Counted from the stretch's first letter, positions 20,669-34,070 are shown. The stretch: DNA of 64,000 bases from Hippasteria phrygiana (GCA_037893225.1 JAZGUH010000001.1:620001-684000), one strand, 5' to 3'. The notes: generated by a model not told the origin, from the letters alone. A program made the numbers and translations.

Positions 20669-22531
20669 GTAAGGTGACCTCACCGATGCAGCACGCGCGG
20701 GATGCCGTTTGTATTTTTCGTAGACCAGAATTGCCATCATGCATATTCATGATTAAGTTGACTTATATAATAAGTATCGCACGAGGGTGCTAGATATAGT
20801 TACGTCTTCATCAGACAACTGTATAAGGTTGACTAATTCGGTCGACCTACTGTTGTGGCTATTGGTAGAGCGTAAGGCTTTGGAGAACGAGGCCTGGATT
20901 CGAATCCTCTGCCCTGTTTATATTTATTTTTCTTGTACTAATTGTGGTGTGAAGGATTTTATTTCAAGGAAACAGAAGTCCGAGAACCTGTCTCTCAGCT
21001 CATTATAGCCAGGTACACAGAAACACTCTGGCAATTCTGGACTACGAAAAAAATCGCGCGGGAAATTCACTCCAGATAAGTGCAATTGTGAATGCGCGCG
21101 AGGAATCTCTAATGTGGTATAGTCAACTCAAGTAAAATCCTCCTGTGTTGCTGGTCTTTTTGGCGACGATTTCCTGGTACATTCAGGAAACATGAAGCCG
21201 ACATAAAAAATTACATTACATTTAAACAAAAAAGAAACAAACCATTTCGCCTAAAGAGGTAACTGCATATTCGTTTCCTGACGAGCCTTGCAATAAGAAG
21301 TTTCATCTCCTTCGGCCAAACAATGATTTTAATCACTACCGGTATCACAACCATTACGAGTGCACATTTTTAACCCTGTTCACGTGACTAATGGCGGCGC
21401 CAAGGTAAAACGCGCGTATTATACGCACTTCCGATCTAGTTTATTTATTCTTCTGATATCTATGGTACGACCTTATTAGCTGTGTACTTTGTATGCCTTG
21501 CGTGATGCGCCATGTGGTTAGCACTGAAAGATGTAATATAGATATTCATATTCCCCCGATGTTTAACCAATCAGACTGCTCCGTCTCATTTCGGTAGCGA
21601 GCCCATATGTTGTGCACAAAGCTGAGAACGTATTATTCAAGTCGGTAATTGGATTCGAAGCGCACGCATGTTGGGATCGAGGTTTAGAATAAGGGGGAAC
21701 CCACGCCCAAAACCCATTTTTGAGGATTGTTGTTATTTCTTGTTAAATCTCACTCCCTGTAAATCGCCGCCTGGTCCCATAGAAGATCGAACCTGGTCCT
21801 TGGAGGATATATAAAATAATGAACCATGTATAACAAAGCAAATTGATGTTAATAGAATGGGTGTGGGGTGCATGTAATGTAAGATGGTTTTTCAAGGCTT
21901 GCACTTGCTCGTCCCCCCACTTTTCAGTAGCAATCGACGCCCTTGCCCATTTGAAGTCTTGAAATGAACAACAATTATACAAGCCGTAGTTTATTTACTT
22001 ATTATGTTCCCCTTGAAAAACAGTGTGCTGTTAAATTCAAGCAATACCCGACCATCGCCAACATCAACCATAATATCCTAATGCTAACGGAAACAAGTTC
22101 GGAAGTTTTCGAATAATTTCGAAACCAGCAGGAATTCTTTCCAGTATGTTGATCAGGTAGCTGACCTTCGAATAGTCAGACTTTACTTGTTTTTATACAG
22201 TTTGATTTCTAAACATTCCTTCATGACCGTGCTTGTGAAAGTATATCGCATCTACTACAAGCCACATTCGCGATTGGTGTTTTTCCCATTGGGTGCATGC
22301 TGCACGAGATGACTGGTCAACCATAAAAGTATCGCCATGCTGAATATTCTCTTTAATCAGGAAAGATTAAAATGAAACATACCAGGATCATGAATTTCAT
22401 TTGTGTCCACTTACGGTTTGATATCCATCCATCTAGCACCCAGTCTACCAAAGACCCTATCCTCTATCCCAGTACCTTTCTGCTAAAGGTTTTACCCTGA
22501 TGTATATTCAGGAGTGAATTAAACATCTGAG
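20669..22531. other. Presumed alkaline phosphatase intron
   Basis: Contains a tRNA-like SINE remnant near 20855-20920 (GGTTCGAATCC-like box B variant ATTCGAATCC) and otherwise unassigned sequence. A small additional exon may be hidden here, because the phases of the flanking exons do not match. Confidence 0.4.
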
Positions 22532-22602
22532 TGGTCTTTACTATGACGACACTCTGCCGTTCATCACGACCCTCAACTACGCCGTTGGACCAGGAGCTAT
22601 CG
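22532..22602 (+). CDS. Alkaline phosphatase, third visible exon
   Basis: It encodes GLYYDDTLPFITTLNYAVGP then GAI. This corresponds to the family's PFT-x-LxYGNGPGY section between the DHSH loop and the THGGEDV loop. The donor is ATCG|GTGTAAG, phase 1, which matches the next exon. The candidate acceptor CATCTGAG has no pyrimidine tract and leaves one nucleotide where the preceding exon's phase requires two; a better acceptor at 22511 opens into stops. So either a small exon is missing between 20668 and 22532, or the gene carries a defect here. Confidence 0.7.
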
Positions 22603-23751
22603 GTGTAAGAGATTCGTTTGCCGCCAACAATGCACGCCCGATCCTAGCAAAGAATTAGATACAAATAAGTTTAACCCGGCAGTAGGAATGTTTTATGTGT
22701 AAATAAATGTAGGACAGCGTCGTTTTAATTCTACTGTAAATTTCTACGTCCTTCTTATCGATTGAAGGGAATTGCAAGAGAGAGCCAAAACATGATGCTA
22801 TTGTCGGCACAACAGTTGTGTCAACGTAGCGTTGCGTACACAAAATAACTTTTTGCAGTAAAATTTTAAGTAATTTCCTATTAAAAGTTCGTATGGAATT
22901 TTTCTATAGTCATAATTTTTCTTCTTCCAAAACATAGTCGATGGGTTATTTTCGAGGAGAGTATTTTGTACAATTGATTATGCTCTTTGAATTAAATTTC
23001 ACGAGGAGTTCCCTTCTATGACCAAACCGAAACAGCGCGCTCTTGCGCGACTTTAACGACCCTAAAAGAATTGAAAAAAATAAAACCAATTAGGCCATGT
23101 TCGCTCTGTGTGAAAACAAGTTAACTGGAAATTCACGGCATGGTTCCTTTAAATACAATAATTGAACAGGTTCATAGCCACGAAGTTTTAAAATAAACAC
23201 TCGCATGTGAGCTTTTTCTGTGTCCTGTGTTGGAGAAAATGTCAATTTTGTACATGTGCACTCTAAACAAAAATTCACATTTAACACACAGCTAGAGGCA
23301 GTTAAAATTTGGTACTTGAGAAAATTGCGATTTTTCTGTGTGGGTCTCGCCCAACAAAAGGCCACTCAAGTTTTGGACTACAGAAGACAAGAAAAGACAG
23401 AAATTACGGGGATAGAAGGTATCTATTCACATTTTGTTTGAATTGTGAAAGATTATAAGTGGAAAAGGCAGGTTACAGGTAGAGAGTTTCTAAGAGAGGC
23501 AGTAGAAGGGGAAAAACTTGAAGCGATCCAAATGAGGAAATGTGACTCATTTGTACCATCAAGTGCTTGGAGTACCAGTTTTAATACTTCTGTGTATGAA
23601 GTCGGACAATTCTTTCGATATAAAGTGCAACTTTGTACTCGTAAATGATGGCTTTGAAATAAGCCTTAGTGATACTGACTATTATGCCGCCGAATAAATC
23701 TCGGCATGTATAACCACCACATACTGACGGAACACCGCAGGCTGTTTTTTT

Positions 23752-23919
23752 TGTTTTTTTTATTATTCTTTCTGGTAATGAAACCAAGGATTCCTCAAAA
23801 GTGCCCTAGGCACTGCAGCTCGAAAGCCTGAAGAAACCTGTAGAGAGAAGACAATGAGAAGAAGTTACAGTTTTAGAGGTGGGAGGAAAACCCCAGAAGA
23901 ATATTCTGGGGAAAACTGT
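23752..23919 (-). repeat. 5'-truncated tRNA-derived SINE (same family as 32105-32396)
   Basis: The minus-oriented copy of the 3' part of the SINE shares CCCCAGAATATTCTTCTGGGG and CTCTACAGGTTTCTTCAGGC (read inverted), then TTACCAGAAAGAAT and an A/T-rich tail. The tRNA-like head is missing. Confidence 0.75.
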
Positions 23920-24246
23920 CACTGCAGTGTCTACTGATGCACTTATCAGCATATTGCTACTGTCATTGAGAGGGTAGATTACAGAAATGCTAACTGAGGG
24001 CAAGTTCAGGTGGTAACAATCCGTCAACTATTAGTAGAATCTCCATGGTAACGTACGTATGCACGAAGAATATTCTGCTTAGCTGGATAATTCAAGCAGC
24101 GCTCGAAAATGCTCCAAGTTTGTGTTTTGAGGCGCATTGATATAGGTCTGCTAGTATCCAGTACATAACCTGTGCTCGAACTCGACTCAATTCCCCAAGT
24201 CACATCACCATTCCACCGATTTACTTCTTGTCATTTTCCATTTCAG

Positions 24247-24352
24247 CGGCGCCCAACTACATGCAGAGCGCCCTCATCGGCGCGATGCCTGCCGCGCACG
24301 CAGGAGACGACGTCGCCATCTTTGCCCACAGCCCAATGTCGCATCCCTTCCG
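24247..24352 (+). CDS. Alkaline phosphatase, fourth visible exon (AHAGDDV loop)
   Basis: Acceptor CATTTTCCATTTCAG, phase 1 in. It encodes APNYMQSALIGAMPAAHAGD then DVAIFAHSPMSHPF. The H of AHAGDDV aligns with the third zinc-1 ligand of the family (THGGEDVAV). The exon runs straight into GGTAAGCAC, which looks like a donor but is also the terminus of the inverted-repeat insertion at 24352-24504. Reading on gives an immediate TAA stop after HPFR. Confidence 0.85.
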
Positions 24353-24504
24353 GTAAGCACTTATCCAGAACCACCAAAATGACATCGTCGCGCGCATCGC
24401 CCCTTGTGCCTATTCAATAAGGCCTTGTGCCTATTCAATAAGGCCTTGTGCATTTTCAGTAATACATGACGATGTCATTTTGGTGGTTCTGGATATGTGC
24501 TTAC
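24352..24504. mobile_element. 153-bp inverted-repeat insertion splitting the last alkaline phosphatase exon
   Basis: The ends are inverted: GTAAGCAC-TATCCAGAACC with CCACCAAAATGACATCGTC on the left, and the inverse on the right ending GTGCTTAC. The middle contains two direct copies of CCTTGTGCCTATTCAATAAGG. It is flanked by CATCCCTTCC (24342-24351) and CATCTCTTCC (24505-24514), a 10-bp near-perfect direct repeat interpreted as a target-site duplication. Removing the element plus one duplicate joins the coding frame exactly. There is no AG acceptor at the right edge. Confidence 0.75.
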
Positions 24505-24597
24505 CATCTCTTCCACTCCGCGCACGAACAGAACTACATCATGCACGTCATGCAGTATGCCGCCTGCATCGGAGACTACGCGCCCAACTGCCACTAA
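24505..24597 (+). CDS. Alkaline phosphatase, C-terminal exon part
   Basis: Encodes HLFHSAHEQNYIMHVMQYAA then CIGDYAPNCH and a TAA stop. It matches the family's HGVHEQNY-x-x-HVM-x-YAACIG block, including the cysteine that forms a C-terminal disulfide. Family members often have a further GPI-anchoring tail; here the protein ends right after NCH. It is separated from the preceding coding segment only by the inverted-repeat insertion. Confidence 0.85.
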   Translation, partial: HLFHSAHEQNYIMHVMQYAACIGDYAPNCH

Positions 24598-25760
24598 AAT
24601 GTAGATTTCCGTGATTTAATTGCCTTTAAAACACCTTAGCTCGGTCCTCGGACGATGATTGATTAAATTACTATTGGATCAAAGAAAGCCGCAGTTTCGA
24701 TTGACGTTTTCTCCAGTTAATGCATGTTATTATCGAGGTGTCTGGTAAAACATTAAAGATATAGACTGTCCTTGCTCTGCAACAAATTTAATTTGGTTTT
24801 TTGCGTGTTATTTTATCTGTAAACCCCCTTTTTCATTCTGCGGGCGTCTTTCGGTTGTTTTCTCGCCTCGATCTCACACACAATATACGACCCGCAGGAA
24901 CTGACTTATTGTCGGGCCGTAAATAAATCGACATTCCTTAAAGTAATTATTCTATAACTAAACATTGGCAGATTTTGTTTGTGTTCTGGTCGTATTTAAT
25001 AGTGACTAAGTTACATATAGGCCTAGCTGGGAAATTGCAATTTAAAAATCGGGGTGAAACTCGAAAAGTCCACGGACAGTATCTTTAAAAAATTGTAGGG
25101 CACGGATCACATAATGCTCAACGTATTCCTTGGTTAACATGACCTATGGAATTTAATGTTTCTGCAAAACAAATCGAAATGTACACGTGGGTTATAATTA
25201 TGTCATTATTTGAATAGTTAAGTGTTATACGGCTCACATTTGCATTCGGGTTGTGCGTATTCTATGGGTATGTCGCTGGATTCTATTTTAAATCAAGACG
25301 AAGTGTTCTAACCATTCAATTGTTTATATAAATCCACTTTTAAATATGTCCACTCAGCCTTTCAGGAGTAATGCTAACCTTAGAAAATGTTTGCGGATGG
25401 TCATAAATCTATCATGTGAAGAATCATGTATATAATCATAAGTTAAATGAGCTGGAATAATACGTAGATATCAGAGCTACAGCAACGTGTTCAAATCTCA
25501 CGAGTGCTCATTGTTTGAGAAAAAGTCTGATTTCGATATCATTAGGGACACGGATCTGGTGCACCAGCTGATACAATATCATCAGAAATGATAGCAAAAT
25601 TACCAGTTTATCCGTTTGCGTTCATCCGCCGGTTGCGACAGATAGCTATCTTCTCTGTATTTTTAATTGTACTTTAACACATTAAATCGACCAAAGGCCA
25701 CTAATAACCAGCTCATTGATACGTATCAACGGGATAGCTCATATACCATTGCGCACTATA
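24598..25760. other. 3' flank of alkaline phosphatase; no gene seen
   Basis: AT-rich sequence. Candidate polyadenylation words (ATTAAA near 24752, AATAAA near 24921) are present but cannot be ranked. No repeat family recognised. Confidence 0.4.
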
Positions 25761-26310
25761 CATTGTAACAGATTTCCGTAAAAGAACGGATTTTTCCACC
25801 TGTAAAAAGAAACCAAAATCGCCGGTTTTTAGTTTTAACGGATTTTGACGTAAAATTAGGACCTAGAAAATATCACGCGTCCGTAGTTTTCGTGTTTTAA
25901 CGTTAATTTATACAAATTTACAAAATACTTTGTCAAAATAAAACATATTTACTGTAAATATACGGCAACACCAACGAAGAGTTGTTTATTTACAGGGAAT
26001 TGTTCCTTTCGTATTCAAATTTTGAAATTGTTCATGGGAAACCATGACTTCATCATGGCGGGAAAATCTGAATACAAAGCTAAATCACGACAATATCCAG
26101 GTTGTAGTGTTTAGTGGGTTATCGTGACATTTGTACACCCCTGTCATAAGTTACTTTCATTTAGTCTGTTTCCCACTTCCTTAATTTCTGAAAATTTGCA
26201 GTTACTTTCTGGTAAAACCTAGACTGTAAAAAATATCTTTAGTTTCACAGAGAATTCTTAAATGATCTGCACTGTAATTTATTTAAAAGGAGAATTGTTT
26301 TACGGTGTAC
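25761..26310. repeat. CACTGTAAA-family element
   Basis: It contains the family's landmarks: paired CCGTAAAA/ACGGATTTT words near the ends, a TTCATGGGAAACCATGACTTC phrase and a GTAGTGTTTA phrase also present near 10990-11120, 27430-27510 and 56040-56130. Non-coding. Confidence 0.6.
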
Positions 26311-26659
26311 GAAAAACTAAAGCCAGCAACGGCCATATTAGTACTCCCGTTGTTTCCGTATCAATTAACGTGTACTGTTGATAACGAGGATGAAAGTTGA
26401 CCCCGTCGACAAGGTTGTTAGATCTACATCTATTGTACTGGGAGTGAGAATATGGCGGACGGCTGCTTCACAGCCGATGTGCTATCCAGCACATCTACAT
26501 AGAGATCAATGGCAAAGGCTTTCAGACAATAATGGCTGCGGTTGCATTATGTTGTCTCACATCGGCCGCTCTCATTCAAACTTTGCTCTGGATATGTCGC
26601 GACTTCAGGAAATGGGGTCGAGGTCATTCCAGCTGAGGAAGATATGTATATTAAAACAA

Positions 26660-26985
26660 AAAACTATTATTGACAAACGGAATTCGAACCCCGAGCATCT
26701 ACATAGGAGATGACAACCAGTCTAGACCGATTGCACTGTTCAATCTTACTGTTCAAAGGCGAATTTTCCTTCGATCGAACAAAGCTTTTAATAATAGGCC
26801 TATAACATTCTCGAGTTGCCTTGTACCTACCGCTTCGACTCCATCCTCGCTCTTGGTACGTAGTCACTTGCGAAAATGGGCTCGAGGACATTTCCGGCTG
26901 AAAAAAGAAAACACGACCGCAGACAGCCGGGATTTGAACCCAGGTGGTATGCGTATACAGGAGACAACTATACCCTATCGACTTG
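26660..26985 (-). repeat. Two tRNA-like SINE remnants
   Basis: Inverted box-B-like words GGAATTCGAACCCC (26679) and GGGATTTGAACCCAGG (26929), each followed by an anticodon-arm-like stretch. Acceptor stems do not close, so these are not functional tRNA genes. Confidence 0.4.
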
Positions 26986-27109
26986 GCAATTTGCTCTTTT
27001 GTTCAACCATCGTTTTTATAGAAATTTTAAACTGAAATTTAATTAATTCTTTTATATGCGTTCGTAGGCGTATTATTATGGAACTTTGGAGGGTAAAAAA
27101 TTTGTCCTC

Positions 27110-27815
27110 ACTGTATATTGCCCGTAAAATTAACGGTCGAAAGGCGTGGAGCAAGGTGCCACCCGTCTGCCGTATTTTTTTAACGGCCGAACCGTATTTA
27201 AATTTACCGATAAACCGTATTTTTTAAGGTGAAAAGTCTGTAAATACTTTCATTTTTACGGGCATCGGTTTTTTTTTTGAAAAACGGAAAAGGTATTACT
27301 GGAAGCTATTTGTTGCCATAATATTAACTGCAAATTAACAGAAATGAATGCAGTGGGAACCAGACTAAACAAAAGTAACCTATATACATTACTACGGTAT
27401 AAATACAAATGCTATGATAACCTATTAAACACTACAAACTGAATGATGTCGTGCTTTAGCTTTATATTCAGCTTATCCCACCATAATGAAGGCATGGTTT
27501 CCCATGAACAATTTCAATATTTGAATACGAAAGGAGATGTAATGAGAATCTTCACCTATGTTTGTAAAAAATCAAAATTCTATTGTGCGATGTTTGAATA
27601 AAATATATTATGATCAAGAAAGTTTATTTTTTGACTAAACACTGCAATTTAACCTGACTTTTGTGAACACAAATTTCCTCATTTCTGATTGGTCGTGCAA
27701 TTGCTACTCAAAATGAGCGGCATTTTAAAATGTAATGCGCAGTCCATTTACGGTTACTCACAGTGAATATTAACATGCTTTTCGCCGTAAAAAATACGGG
27801 AATTCTTTTTGCAGT
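27110..27815. repeat. CACTGTAAA-family element, full-length copy
   Basis: Starts CACTGTA and ends GCAGTG. The interior has paired CGTAAAAATACGG-type words and the AGCTTTATATTCAGCTTATCC phrase. Shared blocks with 55721-56236, 58400-58548, 25761-26310 and 10990-11560. Confidence 0.65.
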
Positions 27816-30008
27816 GCTCGAAAGTCTTTTCGAATTTCAGAAAACAACGGCACATTTGGAGGGGTGGTTGTCAGGTTGTGTATATTATTACTACATTTAT
27901 ATGTTATTATGACATTTCAGGGCAAACGCTTTTTTGTAGCCATTTTTTTCAGTATCTGTTAATTATATGCCACTGCCTAAACGAGAAACAAACCATTTTT
28001 TTGTCCCTCCATTTGACATCTTACCTCGCAACTTGGTAAAACTAGTTGACTCTACACTCGTATGTCCCCACGGCATTTATCAAAGTCAGGTTTCTCTCTG
28101 AATTTGTGCTACCACGGCAATATTAGTCAGGTGTCGAGGAGTTTACACAGAACATTGTACCAACAGTATAGTAACATAACGACTGAACTGACTAGGAAAA
28201 CCCATTTAAATGAAGAAAAAAGGTCTGATTGCCAACGGTTGTCTCGCACTAGATCCATTTTTTCTTCTTTCTTTAAAAAGAGTTAGATTTATCAAAGCAA
28301 AATATCCATTCTCTCAGCCGCCGGCAATTATTCTTTCATGATGGGCTGGAATTAAGGCTCGTTGGCGTGGAGAGCGCCGCGCCGGCAGCAGGGGGAGATT
28401 TCTCATCAGCGGCCGGCTTCCGGAACAGGTGGAATCTCGCTCGAACCCTGCGCCGCGTTCTTTCCAGCGCGCATATTGCACGTCCCAAGCCAAATTGTTT
28501 ACCCGCATTGCTCATTGATTATCAGGAGAGGCAAGAGCACACATACGAGGATGTATACAGGGAGCGCAAATCATTCACTTAGAGTTTTTTTTTCCTATTC
28601 CCCTTCTATTTCATTTCATTTCATCAGTGATGAAAATCTATGACCATATAGTTGTGGCCATTACACGTATGTTTTGTCACTTTTATAGGGTGTTGATATC
28701 AATCACGGGACGCGGGTGACTCATGCAGAAATCGCAGGCGTATACTCTGGAGATATATGCGGTGCTGATCACCACGAGAATTACGGTAGTAGAAATGAAC
28801 CAAGTACCACGGGAAATTTACTTAACACATTATTTCTTAATCTTCAATTTTCCGTTTTTGCCCTTGTAAAAGATATAAGTGCACAGTGCGGTTACTTTTC
28901 AAAAACAATAATAAATCCTACACGGAAATCGATTACCGGCCCCAAATAAGACAGGCATGTGCAACCTCCCAAAAGAAAGTAACTGGTGAGGAGCGAGAAT
29001 TAAAAACGAATGTGTTGAATAGTTCTAGTAATAATTTCAATCAATATCCTTTGGTGATTATGCTAACAACTGACATTAGATTAACCCAACATTATGTGCA
29101 ATGCAAACTTTTGTAATAATCTGACCAATGGCACTATATGCATTTCAGTATAGTCTTTTAAAATGATGCAATCCGGCGTGCAAGTCTCGCGACATCACGA
29201 CTACTTTTTCTCATGTTTTATGTGAACGTCTTGGTAGTAGACTAGTCTAGCGACGGACATTTTATTCTCTTTTACGTGAATGATATATACATTGAACGGA
29301 AGTTTCCCAGCTTAGCCCACTCATAAAACAAAATAATTTCACAAAATAGGACACCGCACTGTACCCGGGAGTATGTATTCTCACCGAATCTCATTGGATT
29401 TTTGACGTCAATTTGCAGGCTCTATTGTGTTCATGGCGTGAATACTTTGAAAGACTTTGCTTTGCTCAGCGATGTCCATAACTGTGTTCTCTCCCGAACT
29501 CCAGGTCGAATGGAATTGTTGAATATTCTATAGCACAATGTGTAGTATTGTGTCTACTATAATTATATATTTTTAATGCGCTAAATGTCTCGCGCCTGCT
29601 CAATACTATCAATGTACCAAAACCCATTGCGGGTCTTCGTCTCCAAATCCCCAAGGCTCCAGACAAACATTTGCATATTTATGAATAAAGCACCTTTCCC
29701 TTCACCAATTGTCCCCTACCACAAATGCTCCATTCAGATGCAAACGTTATAAGTACATACTGATTTATTGCATCAATAGCTTAATTAATTAATTTATCCG
29801 AGTACTACAACTTGTAGAAAGAACACCGAAATATTTAAATTAGTGTATTGCACTGTATATATACGTTGTTTGGTTTAACAAATCCCCGTTTATTAAGCAC
29901 TAACAGCAGCAGAGAAAATACTTGTTAAATGAGGGCAGACGCAACCGTTATTTGAGATCTGTGTTCAATACAAGGATATCGCAACCAGTGGCAAATATAC
30001 ACACAAAA
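27816..30008. other. Intergenic stretch; GC-rich island at 28312-28500
   Basis: Mostly AT-rich and unassigned, with an old repeat at 29180-29310. The 28312-28500 segment is conspicuously GC-rich and open on both strands, but its translations match no family I know. It could be a regulatory island or an isolated exon. Confidence 0.35.
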
Positions 30009-30207
30009 ATGAGTGGGTTAGGCTATACGAGAGAGGACTTGGGACAATGGGGGATTAGGGATAACAATGACACCGAGGACTTGGGCCGAGTCCTCGGGAG
30101 AATTTCGTGTACAAACCTTATGGGAGCTGTTCGGAAAAAGTTAAAGTACAAACAAAGGGAACAAAAGAAGGGTTCCATTCATGGTACTCAGTAGTATAGG
30201 AAAACGC

Positions 30208-30235
<28 letters not shown>
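30009..30235 (+). repeat. Interspersed repeat ending in (GT)n
   Basis: Near-identical to 34859-35075 over about 200 bp (GGGTTAGGCTATACGAGAGA, GAGGACTTGGGCCGAGTCCT), followed by a GT dinucleotide run. The ORF it contains is duplicated with the repeat and is not a gene. Confidence 0.85.
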
Positions 30236-30238
<3 letters not shown>

Positions 30239-30262
30239 ACTGAGCAAAAGACGCACTTAATC

Positions 30263-30340
30263 ATATTTGACTCCAGAATGACACATAAACCACGAAGTTT
30301 GCAATTTTACGCATTCATGAGTCATTCTGGAGTCAAAAAT
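30263..30340. repeat. Hairpin MITE with TTTGACTCCAGAATGA ends
   Basis: Arms TTTGACTCCAGAATGACAC and GTCATTCTGGAGTCAAA surround a short loop. A second copy lies at 44465-44548. Confidence 0.75.
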
Positions 30341-31079
30341 ACTCTGAAATGGTGCGTGTGTTGCTCATCAGTAACTGTAGTTGTGACGTAACCCGCTTTA
30401 AACGTCGAATATCTCTCTTGTCTAATTCAACTGATTAGCGTTTGACAAAAGCGGCCAAAATGCGGCAGTTGCTTCAACCGCCAAATTTGTGTCGAACGTA
30501 ATTCACTTGCTCAAGATGGTCGCCAGGGAGAAGAGATTTTTTGATACCCAGAAATATTCACTTTGCGAGAAAGAGACGTATTATTCTCCGACAAGTACAA
30601 TGCGATATCAGGCCGTAGTAAATTGAATTAGACACGGACGAAGCCACGTTTAGAGCGGATCTAAGAGCATTTCATTATACCCATTCAACCTCAACCTCCA
30701 TTCTTCTTAACTAAGTTTACCCTTCAGAAAAAGAAATGATTTAAAGAGTAAAATAGAAAAACAACGCCAGAGTTTGACTTGTCGAATAACGAAAACCATG
30801 AAGTATAAACAATTGCCTAAGAAACGAAATGCCTGTGGCTGTCCTATGCGGAAGGTATCAAGTGAAATGCATTTTGTCCAGCTCACAAAAATTCCCAAAT
30901 AAACAGGTGGTGCGACTATAGGCTTAGGTTTGTCTCAATTACTGTGATTTGCAAAGTAGGGGAACTTTACATCGAAGGAAAATTCACGCACCAGGAAAAT
31001 ACCTTGAAAAAATGACTTTGTTTTATGCACATATTGTGCATCCTTGTACGTGGTTTTTGTTTAATGTGGGATACAACAT
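30341..31079. other. Stretch with nothing recognised
   Basis: No supportable gene, TIR element or tandem array. Confidence 0.35.
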
Positions 31080-31400
31080 GTGCTTTAGCTGAAATTTTCA
31101 GAAATGGGAGGATTTGGGGGTTAGTATTTTATAGCAAATACTGTAACACTGACCTGTTTAAAGTTTTGTGTACATAGATGCCGGGAAAACAAGAGAAAAA
31201 ATGTTGCTCTTGTCGTCTGGTTCCCTGAGCCTACTTCAGACAACACGGAGCATTTTATAGACGTCAGGAAATTATCAGGTCGGGTTACTGGACCATCGCT
31301 GGAAATTGATACAAAAATGCTCCTTTTTTTGAAAATCACAGTACACCAGCTGCCATAATTTTACACGATGCTTGAGACTATTATTTATTTGCAGTCAAGT
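31080..31400 (+). repeat. Palindromic-core repeat family, copy D
   Basis: Shares the TTTTCAGAAATGGGAGGATTTGG landmark region and GACCTGTTTAAAGTTTTGTG with the others. The left half of the palindromic core is missing (only GGACCATCGCTGGAAATTG remains near 31289). Confidence 0.65.
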
Positions 31401-32104
31401 AAGGTATCTCATAATAATTAAGTAGTTTTATTTTTGCAAATGTTGCATTCTACCTTTTATGATATTTCTTTTCAGAATCAACTATTAATGCATTAAAGCG
31501 TAAGTGGACGGTTCTAGGAAAGATTCACACGATATGTGTGTTTTTTAAAACTTATTTGGAAAGAATCCTAAATCCAACTAATTTGCTAGTTTCTGTCCCG
31601 CACATTCTCTCCCACTATCTCAGGTTACCACCACGCACTGTTAATAATTAAACAAATATATGACCAAATCCTCCTCGACAATGTCTATTCTAAAGTGGGA
31701 AAATAGATTTAAAACATTGATCCCGTTAAAACGGTCAGCCCCGCTGCGGTGGGATAATACATGTCTGTATGCACGGGCCTGAAAATACCATCCAAAACAG
31801 ACATATTTTTAGTTTAAATAATACAAAATATCAAACTGTATTAAAAATTAGAAAAACAGAAATAGAGACAAAACAGAAAACGATGATTATAATACAAAAG
31901 TAGAATATCTGTTTCTGGTACCAAAATATTCGGACGAAAGAACATGGAGTCAAATATATACTCGGAATTAGTGCGTCTGTTGTTCACACCATGTGTGTAC
32001 ATGTATATTTTTTGAAAATCAATTTTAGTGAAACTAATTTGACAATAATTAATAATTGGCTTGTGCCATCTAGATCAAGACTATCCTTTTCTAATCATTC
32101 GGGG

Positions 32105-32396
32105 AGTCAGGTTGGCGCAGTGGTTACTGTTCCCCGCCTTTCACCGCTGTGGCCCGGGTTCGATTCCTGCCCTGGTCCACATGTGGATTGGGTTTTCAGT
32201 CCCAATACCTGATTCCGTGGGTTTTCCCCAGAATATTCTTCTGGGGTTTTCCTCCCACCTCTAAACCTGTAACTTCTTCTCATTGTCTTCTCTCTACAGG
32301 TTTCTTCAGGCTTTCGAGCTACAGTGCCTATAGGGCACTTTTGAGGAATCTTTGGTTTCATTACCAGAAAGAATTAAATAAAAATAAATAATGTTA
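32105..32396 (+). repeat. Full-length tRNA-derived SINE
   Basis: The head has tRNA-like promoter boxes (GTTGGCGCAGTGGTTACTG as box A; GGGTTCGATTCC as box B). It is followed by a body with CCCCAGAATATTCTTCTGGGG and a TTACCAGAAAGAATTAAATAA tail. Transcription by RNA polymerase III would start at the head. A truncated inverted copy is at 23752-23919. It resembles no functional tRNA because the acceptor arm does not close. Confidence 0.8.
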
Positions 32397-32580
32397 TGAA
32401 TATGAGTTTAAACCATATACATCAATTAAAATCAGTAGAGACAACCAGGGTGACTTCATTGACGGAAGCCATTACATATTTTAAGTCTTCCTCCATATCA
32501 AAGATATGGATCTTTCAGAAAAAAAATACATGAAAGAAGAGGATTGTTCCTGCCAAAAAGTAGTTCTCCCTTGAGAACTA

Positions 32581-33712
<1,132 letters not shown>

Positions 33713-33842
33713 TATAAATTCACCATTATGTATTCATAATAAAAAAAAAACCAAACTTTTCATAACATTATTTAAATCCAAGCCTTCCCGGTGATATTAA
33801 CGTTTTTCGTGTAAAGTTACATTATGGTAGTCAACTCTCCTG

Positions 33843-33987
33843 TCAGAGACTAAGCTGGTGGTAGGGCCTTCCAATGGTGGCAGCGGTGGGATTCATACTG
33901 GACGTAGCAGGGTTGTAGTAACAGGCTCCACAGAATCCTGGATATGTAGCGGCGTATGTGCAACCAGGTGCTGGAAGACCCATGCTC
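33843..33987 (-). CDS. Ro-like homeobox gene, exon 3 (C-terminus)
   Basis: Acceptor GTTTATCTTAACAG, then an open frame to TGA at 33845-33843. It encodes SMGLPAPGCTYAATYPGFCG then ACYYNPATSSMNP, ending GRPYHQLSL. Composition is typical of a homeobox protein C-terminus, aromatic-, Pro- and Ala-rich. It joins exon 2 in phase (AG|G gives Arg), continuing directly from the DQQY sequence after the homeodomain. Confidence 0.75.
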
Positions 33988-34070
33988 CTGTTAAGATAAA
34001 CCCGAAAATGTTCACAATACTGCTCTGGTGATGACAATATTTTGGTGGTTAACATCAAGAAGATAATAGA

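Noticed and set aside
30009..30194. Short ORF duplicated at 34858-35043
   Set aside because: It is part of an interspersed repeat; the duplication reflects repeat copies, not paralogous genes.
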